DNA of 64,000 nucleotides from Clostridium algidicarnis DSM 15099 (GTDB lineage Bacteria > Bacillota > Clostridia > Clostridiales > Clostridiaceae), in NCBI RefSeq assembly GCF_002934235.1, contig NZ_PTIS01000001.1, positions 124,001 to 188,000 on the forward strand, read 5' to 3'. A program made the translations under genes and the position numbers. This document shows, piece after piece, positions 10,311-19,436 of this stretch. Every line of letters starts with the position of its first letter. Within the stretch, counting starts at the first letter, position 1. The notes below the pieces were generated by a model, which had not been told where the DNA came from, did no database searches, and saw nothing but the letters and a program-made list of their open reading frames with translations.

Positions 10311-10736
10311 ATGAAAAAAGTATCAATAATATATTGGAGCAATGGGGGCAATGTGGAAGTATTAGCTGATCGTATATTTAAGGGAGCTAAAGAAGCAGGA
10401 GCAACTGTAGTTGTTAAACATGTACATGAAGCAACCCTAGAAGATGTAACTTCGGCAGATGCAGTAGCATTTGGAAGCCCTTCTATGGATAATAATAGAA
10501 TTGAGCAAGAAGAAATGGAGCCTTTTATAAAACAATTTGAATTGATATCTAACGAAAATAAAGACCTTGTACTTTTTGGTTCTTTCGGCTGGGATAACGG
10601 TGAATTTATGAAAGAATGGTCAACTAGAATGCAAGGTTATGGATTCAATTTAATAGATACCATTTCAGTAAAAGAAGCACCAAGTCAAAAAGAATTAGAA
10701 GAGGCAATAAACTTAGGCAAAATTTTAGCAAAATAA
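10311..10736 (+). CDS. Short-chain flavodoxin
   Basis: A 141-aa flavodoxin-like FMN electron carrier. The phosphate loop is YWSNGGNVEVLA (a relaxed T/SxTGNT), followed by FGSPSMDNN and FGSFGWDNGEF, the two isoalloxazine-contact loops. It replaces or complements ferredoxin as acceptor for pyruvate oxidation; the pyruvate:ferredoxin oxidoreductase gene begins 257 bp downstream, which supports that pairing. The RBS is GAGGGTGA. No strong terminator separates the two genes. Confidence 0.9.
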   Translation: MKKVSIIYWSNGGNVEVLADRIFKGAKEAGATVVVKHVHEATLEDVTSADAVAFGSPSMDNNRIEQEEMEPFIKQFELISNENKDLVLFGSFGWDNGEFMKEWSTRMQGYGFNLIDTISVKEAPSQKELEEAINLGKILAK

Positions 10737-10805
10737 ATTTTTGATAAGTCAATGTATAACGATTTCTTGCTTTTGTAAAATATAAATTTACTAAAAGAGG
10801 GAATT

Positions 10806-10838
10806 TGTTTATATTTATATTGATATTATGTATAAACA
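10806..10838 (+). repeat. Inverted repeat in the flavodoxin-PFOR intergenic region
   Basis: TGTTTATA (10806-10813) and TATAAACA (10831-10838), a perfect 8-bp dyad with 17-nt spacing, 156 bp before the PFOR start. It could be an operator or a weak RNA hairpin. It does not match the Rex consensus well. Function unknown. Nothing else is evident in 10737-10993. Confidence 0.3.
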
Positions 10839-10993
10839 TATTAAAGCTTGGTAAATCTATTATTTAGTAGAGTTAAGACATTGTTTGTTAGCTTTAAAAG
10901 TAACCTTTTAGAGCTAATTGTTCTGAAAAAACCCTATATTTTATTAAGTTTCCAAGACATATCATATAAAAATCGAAAGAGAGGTCAGAAGCA

Positions 10994-13900
10994 ATGAGAA
11001 AAATGAAAACAATGGATGGTAATACTGCAGCAGCTCATGTGGCATATGCCTTTACTGATGTAACTGCAATTTATCCTATTACACCTTCTTCACCTATGGC
11101 AGAGAGTGTTGATGAATGGTCAGCACAAGGAAGAAAAAATATATTTGGTCAACCTGTAAAGGTTATGGAAATGCAATCTGAAGGAGGGGCAGCAGGTGCA
11201 GTTCATGGTTCACTTCAAGCAGGAGCGTTAACAACTACATTTACAGCATCACAAGGGCTATTACTTATGATCCCTAATATGTACAAAATGGCTGGTGAAT
11301 TATTGCCTGCAGTATTTCATGTATCAGCGAGAGCACTTGCAACTAGTTCATTAAGTATATTTGGTGATCACCAAGACGTAATGGCTGCTAGGCAAACAGG
11401 ATTTGCTATGCTTGCTGAAGGATCTGTTCAAGAAATAATGGATTTATCTGCAATATCTCATTTAGTAGCAATTAAATCAAGAATACCTTTCTTAAATTTC
11501 TTTGATGGATTTAGAACATCACATGAAGTTCAAAAGATAGAGGTTTTAGAATATGATGAACTTGCAAAATTATTAGATATGGATGCAGTTGATGCATTTA
11601 GAAAAAGAGCTTTAAATCCTAATAATCCTGTAACTAGAGGAACAGCTCAAAATCCAGATATTTACTTCCAAGAAAGAGAAACTGTAAACAAATTCTATGA
11701 TGCAATTCCAGAACTTGTTGAAAGTCATATGGAAGAAATAACAAAACTTACAGGAAGAGAATATCATTGCTTCGATTACTATGGAGCACCAGATGCAGAA
11801 AGAGTAATAATTGCTATGGGATCTGTAACAGAAGTTATTGAAGAGACTATAGATTACTTAAATGCAACTGGAGAAAAGGTTGGACTAATAAAGGTTAGAT
11901 TATTTAGACCATTTTCAATGGAAAGATTGATTAAGGCTATACCAAGCACTGTTAAGAAAATAGCAGTTTTAGATAGAACTAAAGAACCAGGTGCTCCAGG
12001 AGAGCCTTTATTCTTAGATGTTAAAAATACATTCTACGGAAGAGCAAATTTCCCAGTTATAGTTGGTGGAAGATATGGTCTTGGATCAAAAGATACAACA
12101 CCTACACATATAGCAAGTGTATATGAAAACTTAAATAAAGAAACACCAAAAGATGGATTTACTATAGGGATAATAGATGATGTAACAAATACATCACTTG
12201 AATCTTTAAAAGCAGATATAGATACAACACCAAAAGGAACAAAAGCTTGTAAGTTCTGGGGACTTGGATCAGATGGTACTGTTGGAGCTAATAAGAGTGC
12301 TATAAAAATTATTGGAGACCATACAGACATGTATGCTCAAGGATATTTTTCTTATGACTCTAAAAAATCAGGTGGAGTTACTGTATCACACTTAAGATTT
12401 GGTAAGACACCTATTAAATCTCCATACTTAATAAATAAAGCAGACTTTATTGCCTGTCACAACCAAGCTTATGTATATAAATATTTTGTATTAGAAGGAT
12501 TAAAAAAAGGTGGTACTTTCTTCTTAAATACAATTTGGACACCAGAAGAATTAGATACTCATCTTCCAGCTGAATATAAGAGATATATAGCAGAAAATGA
12601 TATACATGTATATACATTAAATGCTGTTAAAATAGCACAAGAAATAGGTCTTGGTGGAAGAATAAACATGATAATGCAATCAGCATTCTTTAAGCTTGCT
12701 AATATAATTCCAGTAGAAGATGCAGTTAAATACTTAAAGGAAGCAGTTATAAAGTCCTACGGTAAAAAAGGACAAAAAGTTATAGATATGAATAACGCTG
12801 CTATAGATAAAGGTATAGAATCAATAATTAAAATAGATGTACCGTCTTCATGGAAAAATGCTAAGAGCGAAGAAGCTAAAATACAAAAAGAAGTTCCAGC
12901 ATTTATAGAAAAGATAGTTTACCCTATGAATAGATTAGAGGGAGATAGCCTTCCTGTTAGTACATTTGTTGGAATGGAAGATGGAACATTTGAAAGTGGA
13001 ACATCAGCATTTGAAAAGAGAGGAATAGCTATAAATGTTCCTGAATGGCAAATAGATAAATGTATACAATGTAACCAATGTGCATACGTTTGTCCACATG
13101 CTGTAATAAGACCATTCTTATTAAATGAAGAAGAAACTAAAAATGCTCCAGAAGGTTTCGAAACTAAGAAAGCAGTTGGAGGAAAAACTTTTGAAGGATT
13201 AAACTTCAAAATACAAATAAGTCCTCTTGATTGTACTGGATGTGGAAATTGTGCTCAAGTATGTCCAGCACCTGAAAAAGCTTTAATAATGAAACCAATT
13301 GACGAGCAGTTACATCAAACAGAAAATTGGGATTATGCAATGACACTTTCACCAAAGGATAACCCAATGACTAAATCAACTGTTAAAGGAAGTCAATTTG
13401 AACAACCACTTTTAGAGTTCTCAGGAGCTTGTGCTGGTTGTGGAGAAACTCCTTATGCAAAACTTGTAACTCAATTATTTGGAGATAGAATGATGATAGC
13501 AAATGCTACAGGATGTTCATCAATATGGGCAGCTTCAGCACCAGCTACAGCATATACTACTAATCATAATGGGCATGGTCCATCATGGGCTAATTCATTA
13601 TTTGAGGATAATGCTGAATTTGGAATGGGAATGTTCCTTGGAGTTAAAGCTATGAGAGAAAAGTTAGCTTCAACTGTTAAGGCATTAATAGAAGAAAATA
13701 TTAGTGAAAACACAAAATCAATACTTAAAGATTGGTTAGAAAATATCGATAATGGTGAAGGAACAAGAGATAGAGCCGATAGAGTAATTGCAGCTGTATC
13801 AAGTGAAAAACAAAATAATCTAACTAAAGATATTATATCTAACGAGGATTATTTGGTTAAGAGATCACATTGGATATTTGGAGGAGATGGCTGGGCTTAT

Positions 13901-14512
13901 GATATAGGGTTTGGAGGAGTTGACCACGTACTTGCATCAGGCGAGAATGTAAATATACTTGTATTTGATACAGAAGTATATTCAAATACAGGCGGACAAT
14001 CTTCAAAGGCTACTCCAACAGCTGCTATAGCTAAGTTTGCTGCTTCAGGTAAGAGAACTAAGAAAAAAGATCTTGGAATGATAGCTATGACTTACGGATA
14101 TGTATATGTAGCTCAAATATCCATGGGAGCAGATAAAAATCAAACATTAAAGGCTATTGCAGAAGCAGAAGCTTATGATGGGCCATCCCTAATAATAGCA
14201 TATGCACCATGTATAAATCATGGTATTAAAGCTGGAATGGGAAATAGCCAGTTAGAATCTAAATTAGCAGTAGATAGTGGATACTGGGCTTTATACAGAT
14301 ATAATCCAACTTTAAGAGGTGGAGAAAAGAATGCATTTAGCTTAGATTCAAAGGAACCAAAAATGCCATTTAGAGACTTCTTACTAGGAGAAGTTAGATA
14401 TGCTTCATTACAAAAAGCATATCCAGACTTTGCAGAAGAATTATTTGCAAAGACTGAACAAGATGCTAAAGAAAGATTAGATGGTTACAAAAAACTTGCA
14501 AATCAACAATAG
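10994..14512 (+). CDS. nifJ: Pyruvate:ferredoxin (flavodoxin) oxidoreductase
   Basis: Single-chain PFOR, 1172 aa, which converts pyruvate and CoA to acetyl-CoA and CO2 and reduces ferredoxin or flavodoxin; the core catabolic enzyme of clostridia. Two [4Fe-4S] ferredoxin motifs are seen (Cys690/693/696/700 and Cys747/750/753/757). The proximal-cluster cysteines lie in CAGCGETPYAKL (Cys813, Cys816) and the thiamine-diphosphate site in GGDGWAYDIGFGG (about residue 963). The N-terminal pyruvate-binding domain begins YPITPSSPM. Full family length. Codon use is biased toward A/T-ending major codons, consistent with high expression. RBS GAGAGGTCAG; terminator just after the stop. Confidence 0.97.
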   Translation: MRKMKTMDGNTAAAHVAYAFTDVTAIYPITPSSPMAESVDEWSAQGRKNIFGQPVKVMEMQSEGGAAGAVHGSLQAGALTTTFTASQGLLLMIPNMYKMAGELLPAVFHVSARALATSSLSIFGDHQDVMAARQTGFAMLAEGSVQEIMDLSAISHLVAIKSRIPFLNFFDGFRTSHEVQKIEVLEYDELAKLLDMDAVDAFRKRALNPNNPVTRGTAQNPDIYFQERETVNKFYDAIPELVESHMEEITKLTGREYHCFDYYGAPDAERVIIAMGSVTEVIEETIDYLNATGEKVGLIKVRLFRPFSMERLIKAIPSTVKKIAVLDRTKEPGAPGEPLFLDVKNTFYGRANFPVIVGGRYGLGSKDTTPTHIASVYENLNKETPKDGFTIGIIDDVTNTSLESLKADIDTTPKGTKACKFWGLGSDGTVGANKSAIKIIGDHTDMYAQGYFSYDSKKSGGVTVSHLRFGKTPIKSPYLINKADFIACHNQAYVYKYFVLEGLKKGGTFFLNTIWTPEELDTHLPAEYKRYIAENDIHVYTLNAVKIAQEIGLGGRINMIMQSAFFKLANIIPVEDAVKYLKEAVIKSYGKKGQKVIDMNNAAIDKGIESIIKIDVPSSWKNAKSEEAKIQKEVPAFIEKIVYPMNRLEGDSLPVSTFVGMEDGTFESGTSAFEKRGIAINVPEWQIDKCIQCNQCAYVCPHAVIRPFLLNEEETKNAPEGFETKKAVGGKTFEGLNFKIQISPLDCTGCGNCAQVCPAPEKALIMKPIDEQLHQTENWDYAMTLSPKDNPMTKSTVKGSQFEQPLLEFSGACAGCGETPYAKLVTQLFGDRMMIANATGCSSIWAASAPATAYTTNHNGHGPSWANSLFEDNAEFGMGMFLGVKAMREKLASTVKALIEENISENTKSILKDWLENIDNGEGTRDRADRVIAAVSSEKQNNLTKDIISNEDYLVKRSHWIFGGDGWAYDIGFGGVDHVLASGENVNILVFDTEVYSNTGGQSSKATPTAAIAKFAASGKRTKKKDLGMIAMTYGYVYVAQISMGADKNQTLKAIAEAEAYDGPSLIIAYAPCINHGIKAGMGNSQLESKLAVDSGYWALYRYNPTLRGGEKNAFSLDSKEPKMPFRDFLLGEVRYASLQKAYPDFAEELFAKTEQDAKERLDGYKKLANQQ

Positions 14513-14520
14513 TTTATAAA

Positions 14521-14548
14521 AAAAAGGCTGCCTTAGGGCAGCCTTTTT
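14521..14548 (+). terminator. Rho-independent terminator of PFOR
   Basis: Stem AAAAAGGCTGCC (14521-14532) with GGCAGCCTTTTT (14537-14548), a GC-rich core and terminal T run; textbook form. Confidence 0.93.
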
Positions 14549-14652
14549 GATTAATTATCCATAATAATAAACTTTTAATAAGCAAAATAAATAATTTTTC
14601 AAAAAAACCTTTTATTATTTATAGTTTAAGGTTAAAATGGATACATAAGAGT

Positions 14653-14716
14653 TAAGGAGGTGAAAATCTGAAATTTTATTAGACTATAGGTTTAATTTAA
14701 AATCAGAGATTATATG
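14653..14716 (+). promoter_or_regulatory. Strong Shine-Dalgarno 50 nt upstream of ATG with an intervening hairpin
   Basis: AAGGAGGTGA sits at 14654-14663, but the ATG is at 14714 with only a weak CAGAGA nearby. The intervening RNA can pair TCTGA (14667-14671) with TCAGA (14703-14707) and TTTTA (14674-14678) with TAAAA (14698-14702), leaving ATTATATG after the stem. Folding would bring the Shine-Dalgarno close to the start. The 5' side also encodes CTG plus three codons and a stop in register with the Shine-Dalgarno, so a tiny leader peptide is another reading. Confidence 0.4.
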
Positions 14717-15148
14717 AATAACGAAGAACAAGAAAAATGTGGTTGTGGCTGCGGAGAAAACAATGAGGAACAATCAGGTTGCGGTTGTGGCTGTGGAGAT
14801 AATAACGAAAAACAAGAAGGTTGTGGATGTGGATCAGAAGACCACGGACATAATCATGACCACGAAGGATGCGGCTGCGGCTGCGGAGAAAATGAATTTG
14901 AATCTTTCGTAGTTGATTTAGAGGACGAAGATGGAAATGTTACACCATGTGAAGTGGTAGATGGCTTTGAATACAAAGAAGGACAATATGTCCTAGTTCA
15001 AAATCCAACTGACGGATCCGTATACTTATTTAAATCAGTAGGTGAAGATGGAGAACTTGTTATACCAGAAGATACAGAATTTGAAGAGGTTTCAAGATAT
15101 TATGAAACAATTTTAGAAGAAGAAGACCAAGAAGAAGAAGAAGAATAA
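14714..15148 (+). CDS. DUF1292 protein with Cys/His-rich metal-binding-like N-terminus
   Basis: A 144-aa acidic protein. Residues 1-60 carry four Cys-Gly clusters (CGCGCGE, CGCGCGD, CGCGSE, CGCGCGE) and an HGHNHDH stretch, a metallothionein-like metal-binding arrangement. Residues ~65-135 match the DUF1292 fold (FVVDLEDEDGNVTPCEVVDGFEY, YVLVQNPTDGSVYLFK). The tail is almost pure Glu. DUF1292 proteins are common in Firmicutes and of unknown function; the added Cys/His repeats suggest metal storage or delivery, which is inference. It is a monocistronic unit between two terminators. Confidence 0.8.
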   Translation: MNNEEQEKCGCGCGENNEEQSGCGCGCGDNNEKQEGCGCGSEDHGHNHDHEGCGCGCGENEFESFVVDLEDEDGNVTPCEVVDGFEYKEGQYVLVQNPTDGSVYLFKSVGEDGELVIPEDTEFEEVSRYYETILEEEDQEEEEE

Positions 15149-15160
15149 AACAGAATATTA

Positions 15161-15187
15161 AACTGCTGCTTTTGCAGCAGTTTTTTT
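15161..15187 (+). terminator. Rho-independent terminator of the DUF1292 gene
   Basis: Stem AACTGCTGC (15161-15169), TTTT loop, GCAGCAGTT (15174-15182), then a T run. Confidence 0.93.
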
Positions 15188-15226
15188 CTATCAAGTTATT
15201 TCTAAAGGTAGGTGATATATTTAATT

Positions 15227-15868
15227 ATGGTTAAGCTCGCTATATTTGATATAGATTATACATTAACTAAAAAAGAAACATTAATGGAATTTTTTAAATT
15301 TATGATAAAAAAAGATTTGAAAAATATTAGATATATTCCAAGAGCCTTGCTTTCAGGTATTATGTTTATTACTAGAGCTTTTGATGAAAAACAGACAAAG
15401 GAAACCTTCTTAAAATTTATTGAAGGTATGGAAGAAGAGCAGGTAGATGAACTTGTGAAAGAATTTTATAATAAAAGACTTAGTAGCATTCTATATAAAG
15501 ATGCTATGGATATGATATATAAGATGAAATCTAAAGGCTATCTTATTTATTTAATATCTGCTTCACCAGAATTTTATTTAAATGAATTTTATAATATAAA
15601 AGAAATAGATAAAATAATAGGAACTAAGTATATAACTAATGACGGGAGACATACTAGAAGGATGGATGGATTAAATTGCAAGGGTGAAGAAAAGGTAAAA
15701 AGATTAAAACAAGAGCTTAGTAAAGAAAATATAGAGGTAGATTATGAAGCTTCTTATATGTTTTCAGATTCTCTCTCAGATAAGCCTTTATTTGATTTAG
15801 TAGGAAACCCATATCTTATAAACTTTAAAAAAGACGGTAAAGGAATAAAGATATTAAATTGGAAGTAG
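15227..15868 (+). CDS. HAD-superfamily (subclass IB) hydrolase
   Basis: A 213-aa HAD phosphatase. Motif I is FDIDYT (nucleophile Asp8, general acid Asp10), motif II is LISAS, and motif III/IV is SDSLSDKPLF. The all-alpha cap between motifs I and II places it in subclass IB with SerB-like phosphoserine phosphatases; the actual substrate is unknown. The frame opens at GTG 15212, but that codon lies inside the AGGTAGGTGA Shine-Dalgarno, so ATG 15227 (MVKLAIFD) is chosen. It has its own short transcription unit and no informative neighbours. Confidence 0.83.
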   Translation: MVKLAIFDIDYTLTKKETLMEFFKFMIKKDLKNIRYIPRALLSGIMFITRAFDEKQTKETFLKFIEGMEEEQVDELVKEFYNKRLSSILYKDAMDMIYKMKSKGYLIYLISASPEFYLNEFYNIKEIDKIIGTKYITNDGRHTRRMDGLNCKGEEKVKRLKQELSKENIEVDYEASYMFSDSLSDKPLFDLVGNPYLINFKKDGKGIKILNWK

Positions 15869-16000
15869 ATATAAAAAGAGTTTATTATAAAATTTTAAAA
15901 AGTTATAAAGCGGTAATGCATATTGTCTAGTGATAATTTTTGCATTCTTAAGAGTTATTTAAATATATTATAGACTAAAAAAATCATAATATAAAAAATA

Positions 16001-16027
16001 AGAAAGGAGAGGCTATGTTTTAATATG
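16001..16027 (+). promoter_or_regulatory. Ribosome site with two-codon ORF before the aminotransferase start
   Basis: AGAAAGGAGAGG (16001-16012) is followed 2 nt later by ATG TTT TAA (16015-16023); the aminotransferase ATG is 16025-16027. The Shine-Dalgarno is spaced for the two-codon ORF rather than for 16025, suggesting reinitiation or a damaged start. Confidence 0.45.
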
Positions 16028-16876
16028 ATTTTCATAACCTGTATATATTTTATGGTGGATTGTATAAATAAGTTTTTGATTAAAAATGGAAAAGTTGAAA
16101 AGTGTGCTGAATTTAATAATGACTTTATATATAGTGGTATAAATGTATATGAAGTTATAAGAGTTGTAAATGGAGTGCCTTTATTTTTTGAAAAACATAT
16201 AAAAAGAATGGAAAAGTCAATGAAATTAATTGATATGAAGCTACCTTATAGCTATGAAACATGTAAGGGCTATGTAAAGGAGCTTATAGAACTTAATGGT
16301 AAACTTGATGGTAATATAAAAATTGTTATTAATGCTGACAAACCTAAAAAAGATTTTATTATGTTTTATATAAATCATGCATATCCTACAGAATCAGACT
16401 ATAAAGAAGGGGTAAGGACTATTCTTTATCACGGTGAAAGAGATAATCCTAATGCTAAGATTGTAAACGATGACTTTCGAGAAAAGATTAATGAAAAAAT
16501 AAATGATAAACAGGTTTATGAAGCTATATTGGTAGATAAAAATGGAAAAGTAACAGAAGGTAGTAAGTCTAATATATTTTTTATAAAAGAAGACTGTGTG
16601 ATAACATCTCCTATTTCAGAAGTTCTACCTGGAATAACAAGAGATGAGATTTTAGAAATATGCTTAGAAAATAAAATAAATGTCAAAGAAGAAGGATATA
16701 AGTATGAGGAATTAATGAATTTAGATGGCGCTTTTATATCAGGAACATCTCCAAGTGTTCTACCTATAAAATATATAGATGAAAACTTATTAAAGTCTAC
16801 ACAAAATGGTATAATAAAAATAATAATGGATAAATATCGTGAAAAAGTGAAAGACTATATAAATTATTGGGTGTAA
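16025..16876 (+). CDS. Class IV PLP-dependent aminotransferase
   Basis: Fold-type IV PLP enzyme (branched-chain or D-amino-acid aminotransferase/aminodeoxychorismate lyase group), 283 aa from ATG 16025. The probable Schiff-base lysine is in NAKIVN, and the family hallmarks follow: EAILVDKNGKVTEGSKSNIFF and the cofactor-side VLPGITRDEI, then the C-terminal FISGTSPSVLPI. Alternative start: ATG 16052 (MVDCINKFLIK), which would remove a hydrophobic 9-residue extension but lacks a ribosome site. Substrate cannot be assigned; no ilv, pab or dat genes are nearby. The sigma-D promoter of the chemotaxis operon overlaps its 3' end. Confidence 0.82.
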   Translation: MIFITCIYFMVDCINKFLIKNGKVEKCAEFNNDFIYSGINVYEVIRVVNGVPLFFEKHIKRMEKSMKLIDMKLPYSYETCKGYVKELIELNGKLDGNIKIVINADKPKKDFIMFYINHAYPTESDYKEGVRTILYHGERDNPNAKIVNDDFREKINEKINDKQVYEAILVDKNGKVTEGSKSNIFFIKEDCVITSPISEVLPGITRDEILEICLENKINVKEEGYKYEELMNLDGAFISGTSPSVLPIKYIDENLLKSTQNGIIKIIMDKYREKVKDYINYWV

Positions 16877-16886
16877 CCTACGATAA
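16860..16886 (+). promoter_or_regulatory. Sigma-D (sigma-28) promoter of the fapA-che operon
   Basis: TAAA (16860-16863), exactly 15 bp, TACGATAA (16879-16886). This matches the sigma-28 pattern TAAA-N15-GCCGATAA. The -35 lies inside the last codons of the aminotransferase gene and the start of transcription would be near 16893, leaving a ~130-nt leader before fapA. Confidence 0.87.
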
Positions 16887-17025
16887 TTATATAGACATAT
16901 TATATATTTAGGTATAAAAACTAAATATATATATAACTTAGCCAAGATACATTAAATAAATCATATATAATATTTTCAATGTGATAAAATTTAGAACATA
17001 AAAATAATATATTGGGGAGATTAAG

Positions 17026-18963
17026 ATGAATGAAAAAATTTATTCCGCATCTACCATAGAAAAGTGTATTTTAAAAGCAACTAAAGATTTAGGTATAGCT
17101 AAGGAAGATTTAATTTACAAAATAATTGAAGAAAAAAAAGGTACCTTTATAAAAAAGGCTGTGATTAATGTTATTTTGCAAAAGGAAGATGAAGAATCAA
17201 ATGCTATTAAACAAAAGCAAGGGACAATTAGCATAAATGATGGAAAGATTTATGTTTCAGATCCTAAAGATGGGGGATTACCTGCAAAAATAAATCCTTC
17301 TAAAAATTTAATTATTAAAGTTAATGGAGAAGAGATACAAGAGGAAGTTGAAGTATTTAGTAGCACTAATATTGAAACTAGTTTTCCAGAAGATGATACT
17401 ATACCTAAAAGGACTTTAGATATAAACGTATTTCCAGATAAGATGAAAGTTTATATAAGTACAGAATTTACACCAAAAAAGATTTTTAAAATAAAGGACT
17501 GCAAAGACGTTCAGAACTTGCATATTGAAATTGAAGAAAAACAGTTATACTCACCACTTTATAATGAAGAAGAGATAATAGAAGCTTTAACGAAGGTTGG
17601 GGTTGTTTTTGGTATAATTGATGAGCAAATAAAGAAGTTAACAAAGATAAAAAATCAAAATCACATTCTTGTGGCTGAAGGACTACTTCCTATAGATAAA
17701 GAAGAAGATTACATAAGCTTTAAGTTTGGAAAAGATACAAATAAATTTAAAGAAGATAAAAGTGGAACCATAGATTATAAAAGTATAGGTTCTGTAGAGG
17801 CTATTAAAAAAGGTGATATTATTGCAGAAAAGAAAGCTGGAAAAGAAGGTAGAGTAGGTAAAAATGTTAGAGGTGTAGATTTGCCTTATAAACCAGCTAA
17901 AGCTATTATATTTAAAGCTGTAGAAGGCTGTTATGTTTCAGAAGAAGGGGATAAAATAATATCTTCAATAGATGGAAAACCTTCTTTTAGAAATGGAGCA
18001 TTTTTTGTAAAACCTATACATGAAGTGCCCTCGGATGTAAACTTAAAGACTGGAAACATAAAATTTTCTGGAGAAATAGTTGTAAAGGGAAATGTCACCG
18101 AAGGCATGAAAGTTGAAGGCGGAAGTACTGTAGTTATTCAGGGGGCTGTAGAGTCGTCAGAGATAGTAAGTAAAGGGGATATAAATATTAATGGTAATAT
18201 TATTTTATCTAAGATATATGGTGGAGGTAAGGACGTATTAAAGATAGAATATATTCAAAATCTTACTGTACTTTTAACAACATTTGAATCAATGGTAAAA
18301 AATATATTAGAAGTTAAAAAATTTAACTTAGTAGGTAGAGATACGGGTGATGGGGAATTAATTAAAGCTTTAATAGATAGTAAATTTAAAAACATACCAA
18401 GGCTATGTATGAATATTATAAAATATGCTAGATTAGATGAAGATTATGATACAGAGCTCATAGATATACTCAAAAAAAACATCATGGGCTTTGGACCTTT
18501 AAATATAAAACATTTTAGTGAAATAGATGATATAATTTCTAGGATTAAAGATAAAATAGAAATATTAAATAATAATTTAAATTTACCATCAAATATTTCA
18601 ATAAGCTACTGCCAAGATTCTGATGTAAGTAGTTCGGGAAATATTATTTTTAAGGGGAAGGGTGAGTATATATCTAATATTTCATCTAATAATAATATAT
18701 ATTTTGAGCAACCAGGAGCTATTGCAAGAGGAGGAAAGATAAAAGCTAAAAATGAGATAAGAGCTAGGGTGGTAGGAAGCCCTGGATCTGTTTTTACGAC
18801 ACTTTCAGTAGAACCTAGTGGTCATATATATGTAGATGTAGCTTATGAAAATACGATTTTTGCATTTGGAGAAAAAGAAAATATATTAGAAATAGCAAGT
18901 AAAGATGTACATGCTTATGTGGATTCCGAGGGAGAGATAGTAATAGATAGATTAAAGTTATAG
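17026..18963 (+). CDS. fapA: Flagellar assembly protein A family (FapA, DUF342)
   Basis: A 645-aa FapA/DUF342 protein. The N-terminal third is an alpha-beta region rich in charged residues; the centre has the conserved pattern AEKKAGKEGRVGKNVRG, and residues ~330-400 and ~520-640 form right-handed beta-helix repeats (VVKGNVTEGMKVEGGSTVVIQG, GNIIFKGKGEYI). In other bacteria FapA is linked to polar flagellar assembly and to chemotaxis loci; its mechanism is not settled. It is the first gene behind the sigma-D promoter, with a GGGGAG ribosome site, and cheW follows by 14 bp. Confidence 0.85.
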   Translation: MNEKIYSASTIEKCILKATKDLGIAKEDLIYKIIEEKKGTFIKKAVINVILQKEDEESNAIKQKQGTISINDGKIYVSDPKDGGLPAKINPSKNLIIKVNGEEIQEEVEVFSSTNIETSFPEDDTIPKRTLDINVFPDKMKVYISTEFTPKKIFKIKDCKDVQNLHIEIEEKQLYSPLYNEEEIIEALTKVGVVFGIIDEQIKKLTKIKNQNHILVAEGLLPIDKEEDYISFKFGKDTNKFKEDKSGTIDYKSIGSVEAIKKGDIIAEKKAGKEGRVGKNVRGVDLPYKPAKAIIFKAVEGCYVSEEGDKIISSIDGKPSFRNGAFFVKPIHEVPSDVNLKTGNIKFSGEIVVKGNVTEGMKVEGGSTVVIQGAVESSEIVSKGDININGNIILSKIYGGGKDVLKIEYIQNLTVLLTTFESMVKNILEVKKFNLVGRDTGDGELIKALIDSKFKNIPRLCMNIIKYARLDEDYDTELIDILKKNIMGFGPLNIKHFSEIDDIISRIKDKIEILNNNLNLPSNISISYCQDSDVSSSGNIIFKGKGEYISNISSNNNIYFEQPGAIARGGKIKAKNEIRARVVGSPGSVFTTLSVEPSGHIYVDVAYENTIFAFGEKENILEIASKDVHAYVDSEGEIVIDRLKL

Positions 18964-18977
18964 GAGGATTTAATTAG

Positions 18978-19427
18978 ATGAATGAAAATGAGATTAAAGT
19001 TTTAATCTTTAACCTAAATGGCGAAAATTATGCCACAGATATAATAGAAGTAGAAAGAATATTAGGATATGAAGTGCCTACAGTACTTCCAGATACTCCA
19101 GATTTTGTGGAGGGAGTAATAAATTATGAGGGACATATATTACCTATAGTAAGCCTTGCTAAAAGATTCAACTTAATTCAAGGTGAAAAAGGCGCAGAAA
19201 CTAAGATCATAGTAGTAAAACAAGATATGCAAAAAGTAGGTATGATAGTAGATGTAGTATCAGAAGTTAAAGATATTAAGTCTGAAGATATAGAAAGTCC
19301 TCCTGATATAGCAACACCTATTTCCAAAAGATATATTAAGGGACTTATAAAAGTAAATCAAAAGATTGTTATATTTTTAAATCTAGGAAATATTCTCACT
19401 GATAAAGAGAAAAAGAGCATAATATAA
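18978..19427 (+). CDS. cheW: Chemotaxis coupling protein CheW (first copy)
   Basis: A 149-aa CheW adaptor that links chemoreceptors to CheA in the membrane-proximal array. The two SH3-like beta barrels are visible: NLNGENYATDIIEVERILGYE, VEGVINYEGHILPIVSL, and KIIVVKQDMQKVGMIVDVVSEV. A second, shorter cheW lies downstream at 24876, and the two are clearly different, so the cell may use them for different arrays. GGAGG site 4-13 nt upstream; cheD starts 9 bp after its stop. Confidence 0.9.
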   Translation: MNENEIKVLIFNLNGENYATDIIEVERILGYEVPTVLPDTPDFVEGVINYEGHILPIVSLAKRFNLIQGEKGAETKIIVVKQDMQKVGMIVDVVSEVKDIKSEDIESPPDIATPISKRYIKGLIKVNQKIVIFLNLGNILTDKEKKSII

Positions 19428-19436
19428 GGGTGAATT

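Noticed and set aside
10806-10838. Rex operator upstream of PFOR
   Set aside because: The dyad spacing and bases do not fit TTGTTAA-N4-TTAACAA; kept only as an unassigned inverted repeat.
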